Of a stretch of 64,000 bases of DNA, positions 8,137-16,725 are shown piece after piece. The DNA is from an uncultured Solirubrobacterales bacterium (GTDB lineage: Bacteria > Actinomycetota > Thermoleophilia > Solirubrobacterales > 70-9). The translations under genes were made by a program, and so were the position numbers. The DNA lies in assembly GCA_903939845.1 (NCBI GenBank), contig CAJAIJ010000020.1, positions 1 through 64,000 on the forward strand. Direction: 5' to 3'. Below the pieces are notes generated by a model, which saw only the letters and a list, made by a program, of their open reading frames with translations, was not told where the DNA came from and ran no database searches. Every line of letters begins with the position of its first letter. Within the stretch, counting starts at the first letter, position 1.

Positions 8137-8895
8137 CTACCTGTACTCCGGGTTCGGGTGTTCGGGGTCTGAAAGGTCCCAATCGTTCGCGTTGTTGCCG
8201 TGGCCGGGGATCCCTCCTGCGTCCTTCAGCATCCTCGCCAGGTGCAGCAGGTTCCATGCCATGAAGACCGCGTTTCGATTGGTCCAGGCGTTGTGCTGTC
8301 CGCCTTCCTCTCCGTCCAGATATGACGGGCCCGGTCCGGCCTCACCGTTCCAGTAGGAATCCGACTGGGGGGGCACCACCATCCCGATGTGCTGGAGGGA
8401 GTAGAGGACCATCGCGCTGACGTGCTTGCCTCCGTCTTCATTGCCCGTCGTGAGCGCTGCCCCGACCTTTCCGTAGTAGGCCCACTGGCCCTTCTCGTTC
8501 GTTTCGCCCGAGTACGCGTAGAGCCGTTCGATGATCTTGCGAGTCATCGAGCTCTGGTCGCCGAGCCAGATCGGTCCGGCAATGATCACGATGTCGGCCG
8601 GGACGACCAGGTCTCGGTAGATCCGGGGAAACTCGTCCTCTTCCCAGCCGTGCTCGGACATGTCCGGCCATACGCCCGGGGGAATCGTGTGGTCGATGGT
8701 CCTGACGACATCCACCCTTGCTCCGACCGACTCGAAGATCTCCAGTGGGACCTTCAACAGACCCTCCGTGTTGCTTTCCTCCGGCGACCGTTTCAGAGTC
8801 CCGTTGAACACGAGGACCCTCAGGTCGTCGTAGCGGGAAGGCGCGCCTTTCGAGAGCGCATCGATGTAGTTGGTGGTCTCCTCCGGAATTGACAT
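8137..8895 (-). CDS. Flavodoxin-like NAD(P)H-dependent oxidoreductase
   Basis: A 252-residue flavoprotein of the NADPH-dependent FMN reductase/flavodoxin fold. Seen: the first strand and phosphate loop region LRVLVFNGTLKRSPEESNTEG, the second strand with ADIVIIAGPIWLGDQSSMTRKIIERL (the WlG and GxMK-like FMN edge), and GKVGAALTTGNEDGGKH. The physiological electron acceptor is unknown. GAAGGGA precedes ATG 8895. The downstream binding-protein gene begins 5 bases after its stop, so the two are probably cotranscribed. Confidence 0.8.
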   Translation of the reverse strand: MSIPEETTNYIDALSKGAPSRYDDLRVLVFNGTLKRSPEESNTEGLLKVPLEIFESVGARVDVVRTIDHTIPPGVWPDMSEHGWEEDEFPRIYRDLVVPADIVIIAGPIWLGDQSSMTRKIIERLYAYSGETNEKGQWAYYGKVGAALTTGNEDGGKHVSAMVLYSLQHIGMVVPPQSDSYWNGEAGPGPSYLDGEEGGQHNAWTNRNAVFMAWNLLHLARMLKDAGGIPGHGNNANDWDLSDPEHPNPEYR

Positions 8896-8917
8896 GGCTT
8901 CCCTTCTTTTGACTGGT

Positions 8918-8934
8918 CGGGGCGCAACGCCCCG
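8918..8934 (-). terminator. Short hairpin between the secreted-protein gene and the flavoprotein gene
   Basis: CGGGGCG/CGCCCCG with a 3-base loop. There is no clear T tract, so it may be an attenuating or factor-dependent terminator rather than a strong one. Confidence 0.4.
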
Positions 8935-8941
8935 AGGACCG

Positions 8942-10723
8942 CTATCGCTTGACCTTGACCTGGACCTGCCTGGCGAGGTTGCCCGACTTGGCCTTGAAAG
9001 TGATCTTCTTCCCGGCCTTCCGGGTGATGGTCGCCTTGACCGTCCGGCGGACGGTATTCCCGGGCGCAATGCGGAGGGTCAGCTTCGAGGTGACCTTTGC
9101 GGCCTTGCTCGGGCTGGGGAGAAGCCGGACCTTTGCGGTGCCTGTCGCGGTGCCCGAGTTGGTGACCGAAACGGTGAGCTTGACCTTGGCGCCACGCCGC
9201 ACCTTGGAAGGCCCGGCCTTAAGGCGAAGAGCCGTGAAGCGGGGCTGTGGCGGCTTCGGCGTCGAACGGACGTAAGTCGCGCCCTGCCTTTGCGACAGCA
9301 CGGTGTAAGTGACCGCCGTGCTTCCCGAAGGAAGTATTACCGAAGTGATGGGGTCACTTGCCCATGGCTGATTGTTGAAGGCCAGCAGCGGTCCCCAGAG
9401 GTTCTCTGCGGGAAGGAGGAATGCACCGTCGCCCGCATCCCGCAGGACCCCGGCCACGGCGACTTCATCGTCGTCGCGGTTCGGGGCGAAAATTCTCTGT
9501 TCCCAGACCGCCACCGCCTGACCGGAAGGGGATACCGCCAAAGAAGGATCTACGGCCCACCCGAGATCGAGGGGATCGGGAGACGAGAGGAGCTCGGGAT
9601 CACCAAAGGAGGTTTCTCCTGTCTGCACTGCGGCGAAGAGCGAAAAAATGCGACCTTCGTCGAGACTGTCATCTCCCGTCCACAGGACCGTCAACCGACC
9701 GGAGCCGTCGAAGGCGAGCCCCCCGTTTCCGACGGCGTACTCGGTCTCCGGGTTGACACGAACCGGCGGGAGAAACCCTGTGGAGTTCGCGGGCCTGATC
9801 TGAACTCCATAACCCTGGATCTCGGACTCATCCTCGAAGCCTTCCACCCATGAAACGGCCGCCGAGCCGTCGCTCGCTATTGCTGCTCGGGGATCATCGA
9901 AGGCCTCCTCTCCAGTTCCTCCAGAAGTCAACTGCTCTTCAGGTCCGAATTGGACCGTGGAGGAGGGCCGTGACGTGGTGTAGACCTGCCCATCGAGGTC
10001 GTCGACCCAGGTCGCGAGTGCACTGCCGCCGGGGCCGACGGCCAGGTCTGGGAGGGCGTAAACCTCAGAGGTGGCCAGTTCCTCCGGTGTCCCGAAGGTG
10101 GCGCTCCCGGCAGTTCGAGTCGCGACTTCAGAAAAGTACTCTCCGGCATCTTGGTCGTATGCCAGCCAGATCGCTGTGGTCGACCCATCGGGCCCGGCGA
10201 CCAATTCGAGCTCGTCCAATCTTGCGGATGGGCGAAGGTCGCCGGAGATGACTTCGGGTCCCTCGAACTCGGCCTCGCCTGCCGGCCTGGTGATCGTCTC
10301 GACATCCCTCTCGAAGAAGAACGTGTCGCCGCTCATCCAGCCGAGAGTGATCGTTCCGTCGGGGGTGATAACGCCGCTGAACCGGCGAGCCGCCGGAGCA
10401 TCGATCGTTTGCACGGTCTCGGAAGGTCCAAAGGTCTCCGTACCAGCGGGCCGCTCGGAAACCCTGACCTGGTAGCCATCAACCGTGCTGTAGAGGGTTG
10501 CAACTGTCAGTGACCCGTCGGGACCTGCGAGCGGAATCGAATCTTGGAGCCCCTGGCCCAGGTCCAGATCGAAGGCAGTCCCGGGAACTTCGACCGAGCT
10601 CGGATTCCAGGTCCAGTCGGCCCGAGCCGCAGTGGCGCCGCCGATCAGTAGTGCCGGGATCAACACCAAGCCGAAGACGAGAGCGACGACACGGGTGTCA
10701 AACATTTTCTTCCGGTGGCTCAT
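8942..10723 (-). CDS. Large secreted protein with propeller-like repeats and CARDB-like C-terminal domain
   Basis: A 593-residue exported protein. An N-terminal membrane/signal segment (residues about 10-34) ends in ATAARA. Residues 35-490 contain many degenerate blade-like repeats built on the pattern gpdGsatavW (for example VGPGGSALATWVDD, VSPSGQAVAVWEQR), consistent with a beta-propeller. Residues about 500-593 form a basic CARDB-like immunoglobulin domain (LTVSVTNSGTATGTAKVRL). Such proteins are common in Thermoleophilia; function unknown. ATG 10723 has AAAGGG upstream; ATG 10705 with GGAAG is an alternative. It is divergent from a lipoprotein gene across an operator-like region. Confidence 0.72.
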   Translation of the reverse strand: MSHRKKMFDTRVVALVFGLVLIPALLIGGATAARADWTWNPSSVEVPGTAFDLDLGQGLQDSIPLAGPDGSLTVATLYSTVDGYQVRVSERPAGTETFGPSETVQTIDAPAARRFSGVITPDGTITLGWMSGDTFFFERDVETITRPAGEAEFEGPEVISGDLRPSARLDELELVAGPDGSTTAIWLAYDQDAGEYFSEVATRTAGSATFGTPEELATSEVYALPDLAVGPGGSALATWVDDLDGQVYTTSRPSSTVQFGPEEQLTSGGTGEEAFDDPRAAIASDGSAAVSWVEGFEDESEIQGYGVQIRPANSTGFLPPVRVNPETEYAVGNGGLAFDGSGRLTVLWTGDDSLDEGRIFSLFAAVQTGETSFGDPELLSSPDPLDLGWAVDPSLAVSPSGQAVAVWEQRIFAPNRDDDEVAVAGVLRDAGDGAFLLPAENLWGPLLAFNNQPWASDPITSVILPSGSTAVTYTVLSQRQGATYVRSTPKPPQPRFTALRLKAGPSKVRRGAKVKLTVSVTNSGTATGTAKVRLLPSPSKAAKVTSKLTLRIAPGNTVRRTVKATITRKAGKKITFKAKSGNLARQVQVKVKR

Positions 10724-10776
10724 TGGGCCCTTTCCCCTGGTCTTGAAACTGGCTCCGAGCCGCTCGGGACTCTGGA

Positions 10777-10800
10777 TCGAATCGAGTTCAGTTCAACTCG
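10777..10800. promoter_or_regulatory. Candidate operator in the divergent promoter region
   Basis: Contains the 20-base element shared with 6177-6196 (one mismatch) and, overlapping it at 10783-10800, the inverted repeat CGAGTT-6-AACTCG. It sits between the divergent genes 8942-10723 and 10894-11406. The symmetry suits a dimeric repressor such as the TetR-type protein encoded at 11536. Confidence 0.5.
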
Positions 10801-10893
10801 GTAAAGTAACAGCCTGCCGTGACCTTTGTTTCGGTCGCCCGACCGACGCTCGCCACGGCGCATACCTATAGGCCCCTGCTGCGAAAGGGAGAG

Positions 10894-11406
10894 ATGTCGT
10901 TGATTCGAGATCACCAGGATGATGAGAAGCGCATCGTATGCCGGGGGGTCCCCTCGGCCAGACACGGGAAGGGCGGCATCCTGAGGCGCTCGGGACCGTT
11001 CGCCCTTCTGATTTCCGTGACGGCGCTGGCCATCGCGGTGGCTGGTTGTGGTGGGACGAATGAGTCTCAGCCGAGCTCGATGACCGGTACCTGGATCGGA
11101 AGCGGAGAGGGATTCGTCAACGGAAGCCCCCGCGAAGGCCTCCGCGAGCGATTGGTGATCAGGGAACCGGTGGGCCGGGCCTTCGCCGGAACGGCCGAGT
11201 GGCGGGTCGCCGACGGACCATGGAGCAAGCCCGAGACCATCCACGGCACCATCGAGACCGACGGGGAGGTCCTGGTCATCGATGGGGACGGTTTCCTGAT
11301 CGGGCGTCTCGACGGCGACGAGATGGAGCTCAGCTACCTCGAACACGGCAGGGTCGGGGGCGGAGCCGACTATGCGATCGACTACCAGTTGAAGAGGATC
11401 GAGTAG
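10894..11406 (+). CDS. Small exported lipoprotein of unknown function
   Basis: A 170-residue protein. After a charged N-terminus of about 32 residues there is a hydrophobic segment ending in the lipobox AVAGC (GGTNES follows), so it should be lipid-anchored outside the membrane. The mature part is beta-rich (GTWIGSGEGFV, AGTAEWRVADGP, LIGRLDGDEMELSYLEHG) and resembles small lipocalin-like or calycin barrels, but I recognise no family. AAAGGGAGAG precedes ATG 10894 at good spacing, deciding this start over ATG 10819. It is the first of three rightward genes here. Confidence 0.65.
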   Translation: MSLIRDHQDDEKRIVCRGVPSARHGKGGILRRSGPFALLISVTALAIAVAGCGGTNESQPSSMTGTWIGSGEGFVNGSPREGLRERLVIREPVGRAFAGTAEWRVADGPWSKPETIHGTIETDGEVLVIDGDGFLIGRLDGDEMELSYLEHGRVGGGADYAIDYQLKRIE

Positions 11407-11535
11407 GGCGCCGCCGAACCCGGACGGCTCTCTACGCCTGCACCGAGGCCCCCGTGCGGCCGGGCTGAGTGCTCGGATCGATGCGGCTTGGGATCATGTG
11501 GTTCTCCACCCGAAGGCGAGGGTGGCAGAACCTTC

Positions 11536-12318
11536 ATGAACGAATCAGCCGAACCCAGAGACGAACCCGGAGGCAAAAGGAGCTCGGACTCCTCGAAGAC
11601 CCGCGCGCAGCTCATCGAGACCACTTCGGTGCACCTCGGACGCTACGGCCCCCGTGCTGTCGAATTCCGGGCGGTCTGTCTGGAACTGGGTATTTCCCCA
11701 AGCCTGGTCAACTACCACTTCGAGGCACCCTCGGAGCTGATCTGGGAAGCGGCCCTCTTCGGCTACCGGGAACACGTGAAAGGCCAACGGCATTCCTTCG
11801 AGCGGGCGCCTGACGGCAAACTGGCGGTCGAGAACTGGGTCCTGAACTCGATCGAATGGAAACGGACCGCCCCGGGAGTCACAGCGGTAATCGACTACCC
11901 GATGCTGGCGCTCAGCACCGAGGACGCCAAGACTTCCAACCGGTATGTCAAGGATCTCAGCGGCCCGAGTCGGGAGAACGTGACCACCCTCGGGTCCGGC
12001 ATCTACTCCTTGATGACCGGAAAGGAACCGAAGAGGCTTTCATCGGCACGCGTGGCTGCCCTGATCACCCTCAACGGGCAGTTTGCCTTCTGGATCTCGG
12101 CTGTCGGGTTCGGTGGACTCGGGGCCGCGACATGGATCGCCGGGAGGAAGCCCTACCGACCGGTCTGGAAGGCGTTCGGTTTCGACGCGGACAAGCAGAT
12201 CAAGTCGACTCTCGGAGAACTCGTCGCCGGCATCGCCGCGGCCGGTGGATCTGATTTGCCCTCGGAAGAGGTTCTCTCCGATGCCGAGCAGAACGAGCCG
12301 TCTGATCCCACCGGGTAG
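11536..12318 (+). CDS. TetR/AcrR-family transcriptional regulator
   Basis: A 260-residue regulator. Residues about 19-65 form the TetR helix-turn-helix: TRAQLIETTSVHLGRYGPRAVEFRAVCLELGISPSLVNYHF, with the recognition helix ending in the usual S-x-x-x-Y-HF. The C-terminal domain is divergent and helical; its ligand is unknown. The usual start, ATG 11536, is preceded only by a weak GGTGG. Sites with TetR-like symmetry are found upstream of the neighbouring exported-protein genes (10783-10800 and 12429-12443), which makes local regulation plausible. A stem-loop follows the gene. Confidence 0.82.
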   Translation: MNESAEPRDEPGGKRSSDSSKTRAQLIETTSVHLGRYGPRAVEFRAVCLELGISPSLVNYHFEAPSELIWEAALFGYREHVKGQRHSFERAPDGKLAVENWVLNSIEWKRTAPGVTAVIDYPMLALSTEDAKTSNRYVKDLSGPSRENVTTLGSGIYSLMTGKEPKRLSSARVAALITLNGQFAFWISAVGFGGLGAATWIAGRKPYRPVWKAFGFDADKQIKSTLGELVAGIAAAGGSDLPSEEVLSDAEQNEPSDPTG

Positions 12319-12381
12319 TCGGTCCGACCCCCGCAGATCCAGAGAGTCTTCATCTCTCGCTGCGTATCTCGACGAGGATCG

Positions 12382-12405
12382 ACCTCTTGCCACCAGGCAA
12401 GAGGT
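12382..12405 (+). terminator. Stem-loop after the TetR gene
   Basis: A 10-base perfect stem ACCTCTTGCC/GGCAAGAGGT with a 4-base loop, followed by GGTTTGG. The T tract is poor, so termination strength is uncertain. Confidence 0.5.
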
Positions 12406-12428
12406 GGTTTGGACTTCAGTAGGCTGTT

Positions 12429-12443
12429 TTGAATGCAATTCAA
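12429..12443. promoter_or_regulatory. Inverted repeat over the start of the exported NTF2-like gene
   Basis: TTGAAT-GCA-ATTCAA is a 6-base inverted repeat spanning the ATG at 12433. It shares the GAAT...ATTC core with the site at 6180-6194. An operator for the adjacent TetR protein is possible but unproven. Confidence 0.35.
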
Positions 12444-13062
12444 ATCCCGCCTCTCCCACCGTTCCTGGAAGACGTTGCTTTCCTCAGCCCTCCTCACTGC
12501 CGCAGTCCTCGGTACGGCAGCGCCGGCCGGCGCCGATCCCCCCACTGAGTTCCGAGTCGGAACGGCGGCAGGATCGACAGGAGCCTCGGTGGTGCCGGGA
12601 TCTCCCAGCTCCGTTTCCTTTCACCCCGGCAATGGCACCCGGGACGGTGGCCATGACCGAGGAACCCTTTCCGGTATTGCATCCCGCAAGGCACCGACCG
12701 CGCTCGGTAAGCAACTGACGACCAGGTTCTTCCGGCTTCTGGTGAAGAAGGACAGGTCGGGTCTGAAGCGATTTCTGGCCAAGGGGTGGCAGATACAGCG
12801 GTCGGACGGGACCGGATCCACAGGCCGCAAGGCCTACCTCAGGGAACTGGGAAGCATCAACGTCAAGCGTTTCAGGCTGAGCAGGTTCCGGGTAACGCGG
12901 GCCGAAGGGGTCCTGATCGTCCGTTACCGGTCGCAGGTCACCGAGTCGGTCAATGAGTCACCACTGACCCAGAGCGAAGCCCCTCGGCTGAGCACCTTCC
13001 AGCTCCATGACGGAAGGTGGCGCATGACCTCTCACGCCAACTTCGCGCCCCTGCCGAAGTAG
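12433..13062 (+). CDS. Exported protein with C-terminal NTF2/SnoaL-like domain
   Basis: A 209-residue protein. The signal peptide (SWKTLLSSALLTAAVLG) ends at about APAGA-DP, residue 35. A low-complexity Gly/Ser linker runs to about residue 80, followed by a domain of about 120 residues (TTRFFRLLVKKDRSGLKRFLAKGWQIQRSDG ... QLHDGRWRMTSHANF) whose layout matches NTF2-like/DUF4440-type proteins. No Shine-Dalgarno is visible and the start lies in an inverted repeat. Function unknown; it follows the TetR gene, which may control it. Confidence 0.62.
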   Translation: MQFKSRLSHRSWKTLLSSALLTAAVLGTAAPAGADPPTEFRVGTAAGSTGASVVPGSPSSVSFHPGNGTRDGGHDRGTLSGIASRKAPTALGKQLTTRFFRLLVKKDRSGLKRFLAKGWQIQRSDGTGSTGRKAYLRELGSINVKRFRLSRFRVTRAEGVLIVRYRSQVTESVNESPLTQSEAPRLSTFQLHDGRWRMTSHANFAPLPK

Positions 13063-13194
13063 ACCGCGGCAGAATAGTGGCCCGGGCTAGCTCTCGGTCA
13101 CTCGAGGGCTCCGCCAGGGCCGGAAGGTTGAGGCCAGGCCGAGAAGGCCCGGTGAACCGATAGAGGATTGTGGCTCGAACTGGAGCTGTCGGCC

Positions 13195-14061
13195 TTAGCC
13201 GAGTTCCAGGCTCGTGATCCCGAAGATCTGGTCGAGGGGCAAGTCCGGGGTACCGCCGCTATAGATGCGGGCGGTCTCGAACTCGGGGGTAAGGCCGAGT
13301 TCGGTCAGCATTTCGACGGCAGCCTCGTTCGGAAGGGGTGCATCCACCGCGATCCTTCCCTCGTGGTTCCTCGAAAGAGAGAGGACGAGGGCCCGCGCAT
13401 CTTCCGGATTAGAGCTGAATACCGGACCTATTCGCATCCCGAGACCGCTCATCCGGGAGGCGGCAAAGCCCGTGACGGTACCGGCCTCATCGGCAAGCAC
13501 CACCGAGGCCCGACCCTCTCCTTCGATCCAGCGGCGCAGGAATTCCGGCCGTGGGCCGAAGCAGTGTCGTCCATCGAACTCGACCAGATCATCGAAGGAG
13601 ACATCCGTGGCGGGAAGGATCTCTCCATGTGTCGGGTCGGGCCCGGATCCGGAAGACGGGCCGGCGAAACGGGCGTTCCGGTAGGCCACCGTGAAGCCTT
13701 CGCTCTCGTAATTGGGGATCTGGGCAGGCACGGCGTCGCCGGCCAGGACGAACCGCCCGAGGCCCGCGAGGGTGCGATCCCAAAGGGCCTTTCCTATGCC
13801 ACTCCCCCTCAATTCCGGGCGCACGATGTAGAACCCGAGGAAGGCAACCGTTTCGGATACCCGAACTGCCGACATCGTCGCGGCAAGCTCGCCATCGAGA
13901 TCGGCTCGGAAGAACCCGTCTGGATCGGCGGCGAAGAAAGCGTCAGCATCGGTCAGGCCGGGCTCCCACCCCTCTGAATCGACCCACCGTACTGCCTCCT
14001 GAACCCCGTCTGGATCGAGCTTGCCGAACTCGACGGCAGTACCGTCCTGGCCCAGCGCCAA
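13195..14061 (-). CDS. GNAT-family N-acetyltransferase, two-domain type
   Basis: A 288-residue protein. The N-terminal half holds a GNAT core with the acetyl-CoA loop RPELRGSGIGKALWDRTL (R/QxxGxG/A pattern) after strand VAFLGFYIV. The C-terminal half (FGPRPEFLRRWIEGEGRASVVLADE ... GPVFSSNPEDARALV) resembles the second domain of the YitH/Acetyltransf_18 type. The substrate is unknown. The start is TTG 14061, three bases after the ftsH stop, implying readthrough from ftsH. It is convergent with the exported NTF2-like gene. Confidence 0.75.
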   Translation of the reverse strand: MALGQDGTAVEFGKLDPDGVQEAVRWVDSEGWEPGLTDADAFFAADPDGFFRADLDGELAATMSAVRVSETVAFLGFYIVRPELRGSGIGKALWDRTLAGLGRFVLAGDAVPAQIPNYESEGFTVAYRNARFAGPSSGSGPDPTHGEILPATDVSFDDLVEFDGRHCFGPRPEFLRRWIEGEGRASVVLADEAGTVTGFAASRMSGLGMRIGPVFSSNPEDARALVLSLSRNHEGRIAVDAPLPNEAAVEMLTELGLTPEFETARIYSGGTPDLPLDQIFGITSLELG

Positions 14062-14064
14062 TGC

Positions 14065-16062
14065 TCAGTCCGAGTGGGTCTCGGTGATGCCGCCGGCGTA
14101 GCCGGGACGCGGCGGGGAAGGCGAGGGCTCGGTGGTCGGGTGGTGGATCGGCTCGGGCTCCGAGGGGTAATCCTCGACCTCGGCCTTCTCCTCACCCGGC
14201 GGGAAGACCTCTTCCTCGCTCTTGCCCTCGAGCAGTGCCACGAACTGATCGGCATCGATCGTCTCCCGGACCAGGAGGATCTCGGAGATCCGCTCGAGGT
14301 CATCCCGACGCTGGTCGAGGAGGTCCCTCGCAGTCTGGTGGGCGTTCTCGACGATGCGCCGGATCTCGTCGTCGATCTCGCGGGCGATCTCGTCCGAGTA
14401 GTCCGGCTCGGAGCCCATGTCGCGACCGAGGAATGGCTGGCCGCGATCGTGTCCGAAGACCCGCGGCCCGAGGCGCTCGGACATCCCGAACCTCATCACC
14501 ATCTGCTTTGCGGTCGCGGTGACCTTCTCGAGATCGTTCGAGGCACCGGTCGTGATCTCGTCGAAGACGAGCTCCTCGGCGGCACGGCCGCCCAGAGTCA
14601 TAGCCATCGTCTCGGCGAGCTCGGCCCGGGTGGTGAGGAACTTGTCCTCTGTCGGAAGCGAGATCGTGTAGCCGAGGGCCTGACCACGGCTGATGACCGA
14701 GATCTTGTGGACCGGATCGCAGTTCGGGAGCAGGTGGCCGACGATCGCGTGGCCCATCTCGTGGTAGGCCGTGATCTTGCGTTCCTTCTCCGACAGGATC
14801 CGGGTCTTCTTCTCGGGACCGGCGACGACCCGCATGATCCCCTCTTCGAGCTCGTCCTGAGTGATCTCCTTCTTGCCGGAGCGGGCACTCAGGAGGGCGG
14901 CCTCGTTGATCAGGTTCGAGAGATCCGCTCCGGTGAAGCCCGGGGTCTGACCGGCCAGGGCGTCGAGGTCGATGTGGCCTGCGAGCGGCTTGCCCCGGGA
15001 GTGGACCTCGAGGATCTTCTTGCGGCCCTCGCGATCGGGGCGATCCACCGCCACCTGACGGTCGAAACGGCCCGGCCTGAGCAGAGCCGGATCGAGGATG
15101 TCGGGCCGGTTGGTTGCGGCGATCAGGATGATGTTGTCCTTTACCTCGAAGCCGTCCATCTCGACCAGCAGCTGGTTGAGGGTCTGCTCGCGCTCATCAT
15201 GGCCCCCACCCATTCCGGCACCCCGGTGGCGGCCGACGGCATCGATCTCGTCCATGAAGATGATGCAGGGAGAGTTCTGCTTCGCCTGCTCGAACAGGTC
15301 ACGCACACGGCTGGCACCGACGCCCACGAACATCTCGACGAAGTCGGAGCCGGAGATCGAGAAGAACGGAACCCCTGCCTCGCCGGCGACGGCGCGGGCC
15401 AGAAGCGTCTTGCCGGTTCCGGGAGGTCCGTAGAGGAGTACCCCCTTGGGGATCCGGGCGCCGAGCGACTGGAACTTCTTCGGGTTCTGCAGGAACTCCT
15501 TGATCTCGTGGAGCTCCTGAACCGCCTCGTCGGCCCCGGCCACGTCCTTGAAGGTGATCTTCGGAGCATCCACGGCCATCTTCTTGGCCTTGGACTTGCC
15601 GAAGCTCATGACCCGGGAGCCGCCGCCTTGCATCTGGTTCATCAGGAAGATCCAGAAACCGAAGAACAGCAGGAAGGGAAGGACGTAGATCAGTATCGAG
15701 AGAATGCCGCCGCCGCCCGATCCCTTCACGGTCACGGCGACCTCATTGGTGTCGAGCTGGTTGAGCAGGCTCTGTTCCGTGTTCGGCGGGAACCCGGTCT
15801 CGAACTTCTCCCCTGTCTGCTCGCCGGACTGTGCGTCGGCGCCACCATCCGCTGGCTTGGCCGGCTGCTCGGTGACTTCGAGCGTGTTGTCCTTGGTGTT
15901 GATGGTGACTTCGGCGATATCGCCCTTCTCCACCATCTGGAGGAACTCGTTGTAGGTCGGCGGCTTCTCCCCGGTGTCAGGGCTGATCAGCCGCTGGGCA
16001 ACGAATGCCAGCACGACCACGAGCAATATCGGGAACGCCGCACTCTTGAAAAAACGCTTCAA
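14065..16062 (-). CDS. ftsH: ATP-dependent zinc metalloprotease FtsH
   Basis: Membrane-anchored AAA+ protease that degrades membrane and regulatory proteins. The 665-residue protein has TM1 at about 9-27, an extracytoplasmic loop, TM2 at about 120-142, Walker A GPPGTGKT at 212-219, Walker B IIFMDEID at 268-275, the second region of homology [20 protein letters not shown], and the zinc site HEMGH at 434-438 (most family members have HEAGH). The C-terminus is acidic and Pro-rich. The start is TTG 16062 with GGAGG just upstream; no ATG lies near the conserved N-terminus. It is followed three bases later by the GNAT gene. Confidence 0.97.
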   Translation of the reverse strand: MKRFFKSAAFPILLVVVLAFVAQRLISPDTGEKPPTYNEFLQMVEKGDIAEVTINTKDNTLEVTEQPAKPADGGADAQSGEQTGEKFETGFPPNTEQSLLNQLDTNEVAVTVKGSGGGGILSILIYVLPFLLFFGFWIFLMNQMQGGGSRVMSFGKSKAKKMAVDAPKITFKDVAGADEAVQELHEIKEFLQNPKKFQSLGARIPKGVLLYGPPGTGKTLLARAVAGEAGVPFFSISGSDFVEMFVGVGASRVRDLFEQAKQNSPCIIFMDEIDAVGRHRGAGMGGGHDEREQTLNQLLVEMDGFEVKDNIILIAATNRPDILDPALLRPGRFDRQVAVDRPDREGRKKILEVHSRGKPLAGHIDLDALAGQTPGFTGADLSNLINEAALLSARSGKKEITQDELEEGIMRVVAGPEKKTRILSEKERKITAYHEMGHAIVGHLLPNCDPVHKISVISRGQALGYTISLPTEDKFLTTRAELAETMAMTLGGRAAEELVFDEITTGASNDLEKVTATAKQMVMRFGMSERLGPRVFGHDRGQPFLGRDMGSEPDYSDEIAREIDDEIRRIVENAHQTARDLLDQRRDDLERISEILLVRETIDADQFVALLEGKSEEEVFPPGEEKAEVEDYPSEPEPIHHPTTEPSPSPPRPGYAGGITETHSD

Positions 16063-16159
16063 ACCGCCTCCAGCTGTCAGTTCGGGTCGCCCCGCGGGAA
16101 AAAACCCGTCAAATGAGGGCTTTCCAGCCTAGCAGGGACCCGACTGCGCCCGACGGGGC

Positions 16160-16714
16160 TCAGGGCACCGGGGCTACGTCCTCCGGAAGCCTCGTTATGT
16201 AGTCGAGATTCCGGTACTTCTGGGCGTAGTCGAGTCCGTAACCGATCACGAACTCGTCCGGGATGTCGAAGCCCGTGTACTTGACCGGAACATCGGAACG
16301 CCGGCGTCCAGGCTTGGCCAGGAGCGAACACACTTCCAGCGACGCCGGACCCCGGGCCTTCAGGTTCTTCATCAGGTAGGAAAGAGTCAGGCCGGAATCG
16401 ACGATGCCCTCGACGATCAGGACGTCCCGGCCGGTGATCGGGTCATCGAGGTCCTTGAGGATCCGGACCACTCCGGAGGAATCGGTGGAGGATCCGTAGG
16501 AGGAAACCGCCATGAAGTCGATCTCGCACGGGACCGAGATCGCCCGGAGCAGGTCGGCCATGAAGACCACGGCCCCCCTCAGAACTCCCACGAGAACCAG
16601 GTCGCGCCCGTCGTAATCGGCGCTGATCGTCGAGCCGAGTTCGGCGACCCTCGCCGAGAGCCGATCGGAATCGATCATGACCTCGCCCACCATAGTCTGG
16701 TTCCCCCGCGTCAT
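16160..16714 (-). CDS. hpt: Hypoxanthine phosphoribosyltransferase
   Basis: Purine salvage enzyme making IMP/GMP from hypoxanthine/guanine and PRPP. Seen: LVLVGVLRGAVVFMADLLR, the SSYGSSTDSSG flexible loop, and the late KYTGFDIPDEFVIGYGLDYAQKYR block. The PRPP motif reads VLIVEGIVDSGLTL; the second acidic residue of the usual VEDIxDSG is Gly here. ATG 16714 is preceded by TAGACT 8 bases upstream (leaderless pattern); ATG 16693, with GGGGGA upstream, is an equally fair start. The order tilS-hpt-ftsH is conserved across many bacteria. The length of 184 residues is normal. Confidence 0.93.
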   Translation of the reverse strand: MTRGNQTMVGEVMIDSDRLSARVAELGSTISADYDGRDLVLVGVLRGAVVFMADLLRAISVPCEIDFMAVSSYGSSTDSSGVVRILKDLDDPITGRDVLIVEGIVDSGLTLSYLMKNLKARGPASLEVCSLLAKPGRRRSDVPVKYTGFDIPDEFVIGYGLDYAQKYRNLDYITRLPEDVAPVP

Positions 16715-16725
16715 CCCGGGGCAGT

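Noticed and set aside
14074-16116. 680-codon open frame on the plus strand
   Set aside because: It lies opposite ftsH, whose product has every family motif; long antisense frames are expected in GC-rich DNA and the translation shows no domain.
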